Source: DASZYF01 sp035545535 (GTDB taxonomy: Bacteria; Actinomycetota; Actinomycetes; Mycobacteriales; CAJCIY01). From it: a DNA stretch of 7,100 nt. Of this stretch, positions 1 through 6,835 are shown in pieces; the first letter of the stretch is position 1, and each line of letters begins with the position of its first letter. The position numbers and the translations under genes are program-made. A model generated the notes under the pieces. That model ran no database searches. It was not told where the DNA came from and worked only from the letters and a program-made list of their open reading frames with translations. The stretch lies in assembly GCA_035545535.1 (NCBI GenBank), contig DASZYF010000085.1, forward strand, positions 1 to 7,100, given 5' to 3'.

Positions 1-375
1 CTCGCCGCGGGAGGCGCGGCCGCGGCCGCGGTCGTCCTGCTCACCGGCGGCGGTCAAGCCGCCCCACCCGCTCCCCCGGCCTCGCACGCACGCACCGTCG
101 CGCTGCACGGCTCGGGCGCGGCCGGGCACATCACGCTGACGCCGAGCAGCTGGGGCAGTGACCTGACGCTCACCCTCGACGGACTGCCGAAGGGCGAGCA
201 CTGCTCGCTCGTGCTGGTGGGTGCGAACGGTCAGCGCGAAGAGGTCTCCACGTGGACCGCCGACTACGAGGGCACCGCCGCGGTGCACGCGATGACCGAC
301 CTCTCACCGGCGCAGGCGACGTCGATCCGCATCGAAGAGGTCGGCACCCACAAGCTCCTGCTCTCCAACGCCTGA
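1..375 (+). CDS. Anti-sigma factor, RskA-like C-terminal part (5' end outside window)
   Basis: Frame 1 is open from the window edge to a TGA, giving 124 residues without a start, so this is the 3' part of a longer gene. The first ~15 residues (alanine, valine and leucine rich, ending in a triple glycine) look like the end of a transmembrane helix. A proline/alanine linker follows, then a ~90-residue beta-rich domain with features typical of extracytoplasmic domains of actinobacterial anti-sigma factors: a Trp followed by alternating Thr/Leu, 'GLPKGEHCSLVLVG', a second Trp after 'EEVS', and a closing 'HKLLLSNA'. In that family an N-terminal cytoplasmic zinc-finger (zf-HC2) domain binds an ECF sigma factor; that part and any partner sigma gene would lie to the left, unseen. 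The gene converges with the minus-strand permease, leaving 27 bp between the stops. Family assignment is from overall pattern and is fairly secure; the cognate sigma factor is unknown. Confidence 0.75.
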   Translation, partial: LAAGGAAAAAVVLLTGGGQAAPPAPPASHARTVALHGSGAAGHITLTPSSWGSDLTLTLDGLPKGEHCSLVLVGANGQREEVSTWTADYEGTAAVHAMTDLSPAQATSIRIEEVGTHKLLLSNA

Positions 376-381
376 CCCGCG

Positions 382-397
382 GCCGACCAGCCTCGGC
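382..397. terminator. Weak hairpin between convergent genes
   Basis: A perfect 5-bp inverted repeat, GCCGA and TCGGC separated by six bases, sits in the 27-bp gap between the converging stop codons at 375 and 403. It could act as a small bidirectional terminator, but there is no T-tract on either side and the stem is short, so in such GC-rich DNA it may be chance. Confidence 0.25.
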
Positions 398-402
398 GAA
401 GG

Positions 403-1827
<1,425 letters not shown>

Positions 1828-1878
1828 GGATGACTGACTACCGCTCTCAGGTTTCCCTTCGACGGAGGCGCGCCGCGC

Positions 1879-1898
1879 GTGTCACCGCGAGATGACAC
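1879..1898. promoter_or_regulatory. Inverted repeat GTGTCA-N8-TGACAC (operator or terminator)
   Basis: Perfect 6-bp arms around an 8-base spacer lie 52 bp upstream of the permease start and 15 bp downstream of the stop of the membrane protein gene. A wider pair, CGCGTGT (1876-1882) and ACACGCG (1906-1912), overlaps it. The 20-bp size fits a dimeric repressor operator controlling the permease; the hairpin could equally help end transcription of the sigma operon. No T-tract is present, so I lean slightly towards an operator. This is inference from symmetry and position only. Confidence 0.4.
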
Positions 1899-1912
1899 TC
1901 ACGTCACACGCG

Positions 1913-3451
1913 TCACGGCAGCGTGACCGCCCCGGGTGCCGGCCGATCCTTCAGCCGGTCCACCGCCGCAGTGACGGCGTAGAGGGTGCCGCCCGCCATC
2001 GAGGCGCCCAGTCCCGTGAGGTTGTCGATCTCGACCATCGTGCCGGTGGCCGGATCCCAGATGATCCGCAGGCCGCCCACGGTGACCGCGGTGCCGCGGA
2101 CACCGGGCAGGCCGGTCGGTTCGTCGGTCGTCACGGCGGCACCGGGGATCTGGGCCGCGACGGCGGCGAGCGCCGCCTGCACCTGTGGCGACGCAGGGCT
2201 CTCGATGAGGAGGTTGGCGATCTGCTGCAAGCGGCCGCTCGGCCGCGTCGTCTGCTCCGGGGCTTCGACGAGGGCCCGGTCGATGACGGAGCGCAGCTGG
2301 GACGGGTTCGACGGCAACGCGCGGACGCCGTTCCAGTCGAGCAGCTGGGATCCCAGCGGGAACGGGCGCTTGGGTTGCGTCGTGCCGTGGCCCTCGAGGC
2401 GCACCGCCCCGAACGGCAGCGAGCCGTTGTGGAAGAACGAGTTGCCACCGTCGCTGCGGATCCACGCCTCGCGCCCGCTGGGGAACGGGCGGTGCTGCCG
2501 GTCGACGTGCTCGGACTGCACGTAGAGGACTGCCGCGTGCGCGGCTACGTCGGGTGCTTGCCGCGCCGCGGCGGCGAGCGCCGCGATCGCGGGGGGCGTC
2601 GGACCCGCCGACCATGTCAGCTGCCCCGGCGTCAACAGCCGGTGCTGCAGCGGCGCGGCCGTGACGATCGCGCGCGCGATGTCGAGCCCGTGGCCGCCGC
2701 TCACGTCCTGCGCCGCGGAGACTCGACCCTTGGCATCCTGGAGGTAGCCGACGCTCTCGATCAGCTCGACCCCATCGGTGCGGACGACGACCACGAGGCT
2801 GCCGGATGTGACGGCGGCCCAGCTGCTCCCGTCGTCGAAGTGCCCGGACGTCAGGGAGGGGACGGAAGGTCCGTTCGCGAACCGCGCGCGCAGGTCGGTC
2901 ATGGCGTCGTGCGAGACCGTGTGCTGCACGATCTCCAGCTGCCACGACGGCAGGTAGCCGGGCCGGGCATCCGCCGGCGTTGCCGACGCGGGCCGCACGT
3001 CAGGTCCGCCGGTCGCATACGCGACCGCGACACCCGCCGCATAGTCAGACATGTCGTCGGCCGGGACGCCCACGACGTTCAGGTGCCCGAAGTGGTACGG
3101 AGCGACCGCAGCGCGGATCGCCGGCGCGTACGCCGCGGCCAGCGCGGCCGATTGGGGCGTCGGTGGCTTGGGCGACAGCACCTCGGTGCTCGCGCTGGGC
3201 CGGGGCGCGACCGGGTGGTTGGCGTGGCGGTCGCCGGGGCCGACGAGCGCGATGGCCAGGCCGGTGGCGGCCGCGGCGAGCACGACGCCCGTCGTGAGGA
3301 CCGTCGTGCGGCGGGCACGACGTCGGGCGACGCGGCCACGCTGCCAGAGGTCGGCGCCGTCGAGCTGCCGGTCGTCGACGTCGACGCGGCGGCCGACCGC
3401 GGACCGCACCGCGGCGGCGAGCGCGGCGTCGTCGAGCCTGGGTGCGCTCAT
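1913..3451 (-). CDS. Membrane-anchored CU044_5270-like protein, sigma factor partner
   Basis: A 512-residue protein with a ~48-residue cytoplasmic N-terminus that turns strongly basic just before the membrane (R38 to R48), one transmembrane helix (about 50-70), a proline-rich linker (75-100) and a large extracytoplasmic part. The C-terminal domain (about 305-480) resembles the CU044_5270 family commonly encoded beside SigE-family sigma factors in actinobacteria: 'AWIRSDGG' (329-336), 'RALPSNPSQLRSVI' (377-390), 'VQAALAAVAAQIPGA' (424-438) and 'LRIIWDPATGTMVEID' (461-476). The ATG overlaps the sigma factor stop as ATGA, and AGGAG lies 6 bases upstream (3458-3462), so both are probably translated together. 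The layout (cytoplasmic segment, one helix, outer domain, coupling to an ECF sigma gene) suggests it senses envelope state and may restrain the sigma factor, but no recognised anti-sigma fold is visible in the short N-terminus. That role is inference. Confidence 0.8.
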   Translation of the reverse strand: MSAPRLDDAALAAAVRSAVGRRVDVDDRQLDGADLWQRGRVARRRARRTTVLTTGVVLAAAATGLAIALVGPGDRHANHPVAPRPSASTEVLSPKPPTPQSAALAAAYAPAIRAAVAPYHFGHLNVVGVPADDMSDYAAGVAVAYATGGPDVRPASATPADARPGYLPSWQLEIVQHTVSHDAMTDLRARFANGPSVPSLTSGHFDDGSSWAAVTSGSLVVVVRTDGVELIESVGYLQDAKGRVSAAQDVSGGHGLDIARAIVTAAPLQHRLLTPGQLTWSAGPTPPAIAALAAAARQAPDVAAHAAVLYVQSEHVDRQHRPFPSGREAWIRSDGGNSFFHNGSLPFGAVRLEGHGTTQPKRPFPLGSQLLDWNGVRALPSNPSQLRSVIDRALVEAPEQTTRPSGRLQQIANLLIESPASPQVQAALAAVAAQIPGAAVTTDEPTGLPGVRGTAVTVGGLRIIWDPATGTMVEIDNLTGLGASMAGGTLYAVTAAVDRLKDRPAPGAVTLP

Positions 3452-3960
3452 CGGGAGCTCCTGGTGGCGGGGGTCTCGTCGGCGAGCAGCTCACGCAGAC
3501 GGGCGAGGCCACGGCTCGTCTGGCTCTTCACGCTGCCGACCGAGCACTTGAGCAGCGTCGCGGTCTCGGCTTCGGACAGGTCTTCGAAGAATCGGAGCAC
3601 GAGGGTCTGGCGCTGCCGCGGCGGCAACGCGTCAAGCGCCCGACCGACGACGTCGGCCCAGGCCGCCGCCTCACTCGAGTCGGGTGTCGCCACGTTCTCG
3701 TCGGAGCGCTCCAGGCCCATCCGCTCCGGACGCCGCGCGGACCGGCGGGCGCGGTCGATGGTGAGGGTCACGATCGTGCGGCGAACGTAGGCCTCGGGGT
3801 TGTCGACCGTCGCGAAGCGTTGGGCGAGCCGCACGAGCGCGGTCTGCACCACGTCCTCGGCGTCCTGCGCGTGCGACGTGAGTGCGCGGGCGAACCGCAG
3901 GAGTGCGGAGCCGCGGGCGGTGACGAACGCGGCGAACGCGCCCTCCTCCGCCTCCCTCAC
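3448..3960 (-). CDS. ECF RNA polymerase sigma factor, SigE family
   Basis: A 170-residue ECF sigma factor with only regions 2 and 4. Numbered from the GTG at 3960, region 2 spans about 7-73, with 'FAAFVTARGSALLRFARAL' and the conserved 'DAEDVVQTALVRL' (33-45), then 'NPEAYVRRTIV' (54-64). A linker of ~30 residues leads to region 4 (about 103-159), with 'ALDALPPRQRQTLVLRFFEDLSEAETA' and the DNA-binding helix 'CSVGSVKSQTSRGLARLREL'. This matches the actinobacterial SigE-family group. An in-frame GTG at 3981 would add seven residues, but GGAGG directly abuts it with no spacing and it lies inside a promoter-like block; the GTG at 3960 sits at or just after the predicted transcription start, fitting a leaderless message. 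The gene overlaps the membrane protein downstream by four bases. Its 5' end and promoter recur as a broken copy at 4678-4793. The sigma identity is secure; the start is not. Confidence 0.9.
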   Translation of the reverse strand: MREAEEGAFAAFVTARGSALLRFARALTSHAQDAEDVVQTALVRLAQRFATVDNPEAYVRRTIVTLTIDRARRSARRPERMGLERSDENVATPDSSEAAAWADVVGRALDALPPRQRQTLVLRFFEDLSEAETATLLKCSVGSVKSQTSRGLARLRELLADETPATRSSR

Positions 3961-3996
3961 GTCACGGTTGACGACGCGCACCCTCCGAAGGTTGAC
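3880..3996 (-). repeat. Direct repeat copy 1 (intact sigma gene 5' end)
   Basis: About 117 bp covering the promoter-like block and first codons of the intact sigma gene are repeated in the same orientation at 4678-4793. My hand alignment gives roughly 18 mismatches and one single-base gap. The first 36 bases differ at only two positions. The two copies bracket the nitroreductase gene. Confidence 0.8.
3970..3996 (-). promoter_or_regulatory. Candidate ECF-type promoter of the sigma gene
   Basis: Reading the minus strand, AACC (3993-3990) is followed after 16 bases by CGTC (3973-3970). This is the usual shape and spacing of ECF-dependent promoters (an AAC-containing -35 element and a CGTC-like -10), and a transcription start about 7-9 bases further would fall next to the GTG at 3960. 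A block of 36 bases containing it recurs at 4758-4793 with only two differences, which is more conserved than the adjacent coding part of the repeat. That suggests the DNA site itself is constrained. I infer autoregulation by the sigma factor it serves. Confidence 0.5.
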
Positions 3997-4014
3997 ACGA
4001 CGCCGACGCAGAGA

Positions 4015-4623
4015 TCAGGCAGCGAGGCTCAGTCCCGGGGCCGGGTGCAGGAGCAGCTCGCTCAGCGGGAGTCGCTCGCGCGGGGCGCGCTCGCGATCCG
4101 CGAAGGGGTCGGGCAGGGCGGCCGACGGCTCATGGCTGCCGACGGCGATGACGACCAGCGGCTCGACGTGCGCGGGCAGGTCGAGGACCTCGCGGGCCCG
4201 GTCGCGGTCGAAGCCACCCATCTGGTGGGTCGACAGGCCGAGGGCCTGGGCCTGCAGCGAGAGCCCGGCGGCCGCCTGGCCGGCGTCGTACAGCGCGAAG
4301 GGCTGGGGCTTGCCGTCGTCGTCGGCCACGGCTGCGGCGACGAGGATCAGCGCGCTCGCGGACGGCGCCCACTGCTGGTTGCCCGGCGCGAGGGTGCTCG
4401 CCAGCCGCGCGTGCACGTCGTCGCCGCGGGTGCCGACCACGAAGCGCCACGGCTGGCTGTTGCCGGCCGACGGCGCCCAGCGGGCCGCCTCGAGGAGGGC
4501 GAGGACGTGTGCGTCGTCGAGTTCGTGCGCGCCGTCGAAGGCGCGGGGGCTCCAGCGGTCGCCGATCAGCGGGTGGATCTCCACGGCGGTGCGGGCGGCC
4601 TTGTCGAGGGTCTGCGTTCCCAT
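4015..4623 (-). CDS. Nitroreductase family FMN-dependent oxidoreductase
   Basis: A 202-residue single-domain member of the nitroreductase superfamily; these homodimeric cytoplasmic flavoproteins use NAD(P)H to reduce nitroaromatics, quinones or other electrophiles. Visible family features: 'RWSPRAFD' (23-30), the N-terminal R-x-S-x-R-x-F motif that contacts the FMN phosphate; 'LLEAARWAPSAGNSQPWRFVV' (43-63), the classic A-P-S-x-x-N-x-Q-P-W flavin-binding stretch; and 'YDAGQAAAGLSLQAQALGLSTHQMGGFD' (112-139), the central helix and glycine-rich turn. The ATG at 4623 is chosen because family homology begins soon after it; an in-frame GTG at 4683 would run translation through an AT-rich operator-like element. 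No strong Shine-Dalgarno sequence is seen (a GGGG run lies about 13 bases upstream). The gene lies between two copies of a sigma factor 5' end, so it appears inserted into, or caught in a duplication of, the sigma locus. The physiological substrate cannot be told from sequence. Confidence 0.92.
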   Translation of the reverse strand: MGTQTLDKAARTAVEIHPLIGDRWSPRAFDGAHELDDAHVLALLEAARWAPSAGNSQPWRFVVGTRGDDVHARLASTLAPGNQQWAPSASALILVAAAVADDDGKPQPFALYDAGQAAAGLSLQAQALGLSTHQMGGFDRDRAREVLDLPAHVEPLVVIAVGSHEPSAALPDPFADRERAPRERLPLSELLLHPAPGLSLAA

Positions 4624-4651
4624 GACGGTGCGAACGCCCCTGGACCGGCAG

Positions 4652-4671
4652 TTATTTCGACTCTCAACTAA
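4652..4671. promoter_or_regulatory. AT-rich imperfect palindrome upstream of nitroreductase
   Basis: On the minus strand this 20-bp element reads TTAGTTGA, GAGT, CGAAATAA. The outer arms are symmetrical (TTA/TAA and TT/AA matched; the central positions are not). It is strikingly AT-rich against its surroundings and ends 28 bp before the ATG. TTAGTTGA resembles half-sites of MarR-family operators, and such regulators often control nitroreductases. No regulator gene is in the window. The element may also overlap the nitroreductase promoter, though I could not assign convincing -35 and -10 boxes. Confidence 0.35.
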
Positions 4672-4677
4672 TGCGCG

Positions 4678-4778
4678 GAGCACGCGGGCGAACGCAGCAG
4701 CGCGTCGCCGCGCGCGGCGACGAACGCCGCGAACGCGTCCTCGTCCCCAGCCCTCCTGTCACGGTTGACGACGCGCAC
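4678..4778 (-). pseudogene. Broken 5' fragment of an ECF sigma factor gene
   Basis: From a GTG at 4778 the minus strand encodes VRVVNRD, seven divergent residues, then 'AFAAFVAARGDALLR', matching the intact sigma factor at 3448-3960 (VRVVNRD... and 'AFAAFVTARGSALLR'). One base is then missing relative to the intact gene: read as is, the frame gives 'SPACSAH' and a TAG at 4670-4668, while restoring the base gives 'FARVL', again matching the intact protein ('FARAL'). Similarity ends there, so regions 2.2 to 4 are absent and no working sigma factor can be made. The fragment overlaps the last 20 bases of the acetyltransferase gene and runs up to the nitroreductase leader. It is a remnant of a duplicated or paralogous sigma gene; sequence alone does not show which. 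Confidence 0.75.
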
Positions 4779-5451
4779 CCTCGGAAGGTGGACCCTCTCC
4801 GCCGCTCTCGTCCGGCGTCATCGGCGGCGCGAGGTGGGTCAGGTCGGCGGTGCGGGTGCGCCACGGGCTGGCGTTGCGCAGCCGCTCCCCCAGCTCGGTG
4901 CGCTGGCCGTCGGACCACAACCGCGGCCAGTCCCGCGCATAGCTGAGGGCCGCCGCCGCCGCGATCAGCGCGCCCGCGACGTGGTGGCGGCGCCACGCGG
5001 GCTGCACGTAGATCTGGTCCACCTCGCCGGTGGCCGGGTACCACCGCACGGCACCCACCTGGTTCGCGGTCGTCGCGCCGGCCGTGCGCATCGCCGGTCC
5101 GTCGAGCAGCGCTCCGGGCGCGGCGCGCAACCCGGTGAACACCATGAGGTTGACCGCCGGAGGGGCGGCAGTGGTCTCGGGGACCTCGCCGAACCACAAC
5201 GGAGGAGCGCCCCGCGCTCCCCGCTCGCTGACGGTCAGAAACGCGACGTTGGGCCCGGCGTAGGTGGCGACGGCGACGGCATCAGCGCCGACCGCAGCCG
5301 TCGCGGCATCGATCGCCAGCTCCACGCGGGCGCCGTCGGGATGGCGCTCGGACCACACGACGGCGAGCCACGCCGGCGTGCCGTCTGCCGCGACGGCCCG
5401 GCACTGCCACCAGCCGAGCCGGGCTTCGTCAGGACCCGTCGTTGCGGGCAC
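4759..5451 (-). CDS. GNAT-like N-acetyltransferase
   Basis: With the GTG at 5451 as start the protein has 230 residues. The C-terminal half looks like a GNAT fold: a strand 'GAVRWYPATGEVDQIYVQPAWRRHHVAGALIAAAAAL' (133-169) corresponds to beta4, the acetyl-CoA pyrophosphate loop and helix alpha3, followed by 'WPRLWSDGQRTELGERLRN' (175-193), a stretch common in uncharacterised actinobacterial GNAT proteins. The loop is atypical: where W-R-R-x-G-x-G is usual, this has W-R-R-H-H-V-A-G. The N-terminal ~100 residues ('WWQCRAVAADGTPAWLAVVWSERHPDG' and so on) match nothing I recognise. The start overlaps the end of the surface protein gene by 23 bp with no visible Shine-Dalgarno sequence, consistent with translational coupling; a longer frame from 5535 is open, but its extra 28 residues look like out-of-frame reading of the anchor region. 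The last ten residues and the stop lie in the repeated sigma promoter block. Substrate unknown. Confidence 0.7.
   Translation of the reverse strand: MPATTGPDEARLGWWQCRAVAADGTPAWLAVVWSERHPDGARVELAIDAATAAVGADAVAVATYAGPNVAFLTVSERGARGAPPLWFGEVPETTAAPPAVNLMVFTGLRAAPGALLDGPAMRTAGATTANQVGAVRWYPATGEVDQIYVQPAWRRHHVAGALIAAAAALSYARDWPRLWSDGQRTELGERLRNASPWRTRTADLTHLAPPMTPDESGGEGPPSEGARRQP
4767..4793 (-). promoter_or_regulatory. Second copy of the ECF-type promoter block
   Basis: This is the same block as at 3970-3996: CACC (4790-4787; AACC in the other copy), 16 bases, then CGTC (4770-4767). The -35-like element carries one change, so activity may be reduced. If functional it would transcribe through the sigma remnant into the nitroreductase, giving a leader of about 135 bases. 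Function is inferred only from its similarity to copy 1. Confidence 0.35.
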
Positions 5452-6712
5452 GGCGCACGGCCACCACCGTCGACAGAGCAGCGCCGGCACCGATGAGCGC
5501 GACGCCGGTGTCGAGCGTCCGCTCTGACGGGCCACCCGTGTAGGCGAGCTGCGGCTTGCGCGGCTTCGTCACCGCAGTCGGCTGCACGGCCGTCGTGCGC
5601 TTCGGGCTGGAGACCGCGTGCGAGGGAGACGGCACCGGGGTCGACGTCGACGGCGGCGCGACCATCGCGATGCGCACCGTCGCGGTGGACGATCCGTTCG
5701 GCGTCGTCAGCGTGTAGGTGAACGAGTCGGGTCCGGCGTAGCCGGCGTTCGACTGGTAGTGGAACGTCGTGCCCGACGTGACGGACGGGCCGATGTGCGC
5801 CGCCTGCGCACCGCTCTGCTGCGCGCTGACCACCGATGCCGTGCCGTGGCCCGCCTGCGATGCGAGGACGATCGAGTACGGCGCGGCGATGGACGGATCG
5901 GTCCCGTACTTCGTGTCGTTGGTGATGATGTTGACATCCTTGGCGGTGCCGCTGGGGATGGAGCCGGCGTCGTCGTCGACCGCGGTCGGCGGCAGGCCGG
6001 GGTCGTTGAACATCACGGTCGTGCTGCCCGGACAGGTGCCGAAGTCGGTGTCCGCGGTGCACGGCTGCAGGACCTGGGTGACGGTGTCGATGACGAGGTT
6101 GCTCTCCACCGTCTTCTGCGTCACGGTCAGCGTGTCGCCGGGCCAGACCGTGTACTGCTGCTCGCTCGGGATGTCACCGTCGGCGTGCGGTCGCTGCGCG
6201 CCGCTCGCCGCAGCGCCGGCCCTGGCGTTGCCGGCCACGCCCTCGACCTGCGCCAGAGGATAGGTGCAGTACGTCGCCGTCCCCCCGGGCTCGACCGTGG
6301 ACGCGTCCGTGGTGCAGACGCCGTTGCTCAGGAAGCTGCCGTTGTAGATGGCGGAGTCGTCCGCGAAGGGCCCGGTCTCGGTGACCGTGACCGTGCTGCC
6401 CGCGGTGGTCGTGCCCGACGGGGCCCAGGAGCCGTCCTTCACCTGCACGCCGATGCGGACCTTGCCGTAGCCGTAGCTCGGCTGGGCCGACGCCGACGCG
6501 GACTCGCTCGCGCTGGCCGAGGCCGTGGCGTCGTGCGGCGCCGCGCCGCGCGGCTGATCCCCGCCGGGCGCCGGTCCCGCGGTGCTGGGTGCGCCCCCGC
6601 CCGTGCTGGCGGCGTAGGCGAGCGGTGCCGCTGCGATGCCCGCCACCATGCCGGTGACTGCGGCGGCGGCAACCCGCGGGGTCATGGGCACGAGCCATCG
6701 AGGTCCCGACAC
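5429..6712 (-). CDS. Secreted LAxTG-anchored surface protein (class E sortase substrate)
   Basis: A 427-residue exported protein. The signal peptide (1-34) has basic Arg residues, a hydrophobic core 'VAAAAVTGMVAGIAAAPLA' and a likely cleavage after 'AYA'. A Gly/Pro/Ala/Ser low-complexity stalk follows, including 'ATASASASESASASA' (62-76). Residues ~82-237 form a Thr/Val-rich beta domain with two close cysteine pairs (C133/C149 and C218/C227) that may form disulfides. Residues ~238-350 look like a bacterial Ig/cadherin-like domain ('PPTAVDDDAGSIPSGTAKDV' to 'YAGPDSFTYTLTTPNGSS'). A Pro/Ser/Thr spacer leads to the sorting signal: LAYTG (389-393), a hydrophobic helix (about 401-419) and the basic tail RRAR. 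LAxTG is the motif preferred by class E sortases of actinobacteria, so it is probably linked to the cell wall. The GTG start has AGGAGGGGAG 8 bases upstream; a GTG at 6736 would lie upstream of that site. The binding target is unknown, and no sortase gene is in the window. Confidence 0.88.
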   Translation of the reverse strand: MSGPRWLVPMTPRVAAAAVTGMVAGIAAAPLAYAASTGGGAPSTAGPAPGGDQPRGAAPHDATASASASESASASAQPSYGYGKVRIGVQVKDGSWAPSGTTTAGSTVTVTETGPFADDSAIYNGSFLSNGVCTTDASTVEPGGTATYCTYPLAQVEGVAGNARAGAAASGAQRPHADGDIPSEQQYTVWPGDTLTVTQKTVESNLVIDTVTQVLQPCTADTDFGTCPGSTTVMFNDPGLPPTAVDDDAGSIPSGTAKDVNIITNDTKYGTDPSIAAPYSIVLASQAGHGTASVVSAQQSGAQAAHIGPSVTSGTTFHYQSNAGYAGPDSFTYTLTTPNGSSTATVRIAMVAPPSTSTPVPSPSHAVSSPKRTTAVQPTAVTKPRKPQLAYTGGPSERTLDTGVALIGAGAALSTVVAVRRARNDGS

Positions 6713-6720
6713 CGTGACGT

Positions 6721-6730
6721 CTCCCCTCCT
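6721..6730 (-). promoter_or_regulatory. Strong ribosome binding site of the surface protein gene
   Basis: AGGAGGGGAG on the minus strand, 8 bases before the GTG at 6712, fixes that start over the in-frame GTG at 6736. I found no convincing -35/-10 pair in the 123-bp gap (6713-6835) behind it. Confidence 0.75.
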
Positions 6731-6835
6731 GAGCACGAAGACGGTGCAACGCCGACACGTTAACCCGTTCGGCGCAAGCCGGGAGAGCTGCTCGTGCGGT
6801 GGATCGCGCCCCGATGCGCCTCGCGGCGACGGCGC

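Larger units (their letters stand above)
4678..4793 (-). repeat. Direct repeat copy 2 (sigma remnant and promoter block)
   Basis: This is the second copy of the repeat at 3880-3996, one base shorter because of the deletion at about 4693. It carries the promoter-like block, the remnant start and the first part of sigma region 2. Its upstream end lies inside the acetyltransferase coding sequence and supplies that protein's last ten residues and stop codon. Confidence 0.8.

Noticed and set aside
1828..1860. GAAACC block upstream of the permease as an ECF promoter or riboswitch piece
   Set aside because: There is no CGTC-like -10 at the right distance and no recognisable aptamer fold; the leader is too short for a known purine riboswitch.
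1892..3790. A 632-residue open frame on the plus strand across the sigma and membrane protein genes
   Set aside because: It is Arg/Gly/Asp-rich with no domains, and antisense to two clearly recognisable proteins; this is a typical shadow in GC-rich DNA.
3442..4671. A 409-residue plus-strand frame across sigma and nitroreductase
   Set aside because: Low-complexity composition with no motifs, opposite two genes with strong family signatures.
4015..4683. Longer nitroreductase from the GTG at 4683
   Set aside because: The 20 extra residues cross the AT-rich operator-like element and the sigma remnant end, and show no family similarity; the ATG at 4623 is preferred.
4759..5535. Longer acetyltransferase from the start at 5535
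   Set aside because: It would overlap the surface protein gene by 107 bp, and the extra residues look like an out-of-frame reading of its sorting signal and anchor helix.
6481..6545. Ala/Ser repeat in the surface protein as a DNA repeat
   Set aside because: The repeat is at the amino-acid level only; codons vary and no tandem nucleotide unit is evident. It is a stalk-like linker.
6713..6780. Possible ECF-like promoter upstream of the surface protein (GTTAAC ... CGTC)
   Set aside because: The spacing between the AAC and CGTC elements is about two bases shorter than at the sigma gene, and the match is too short to stand alone.
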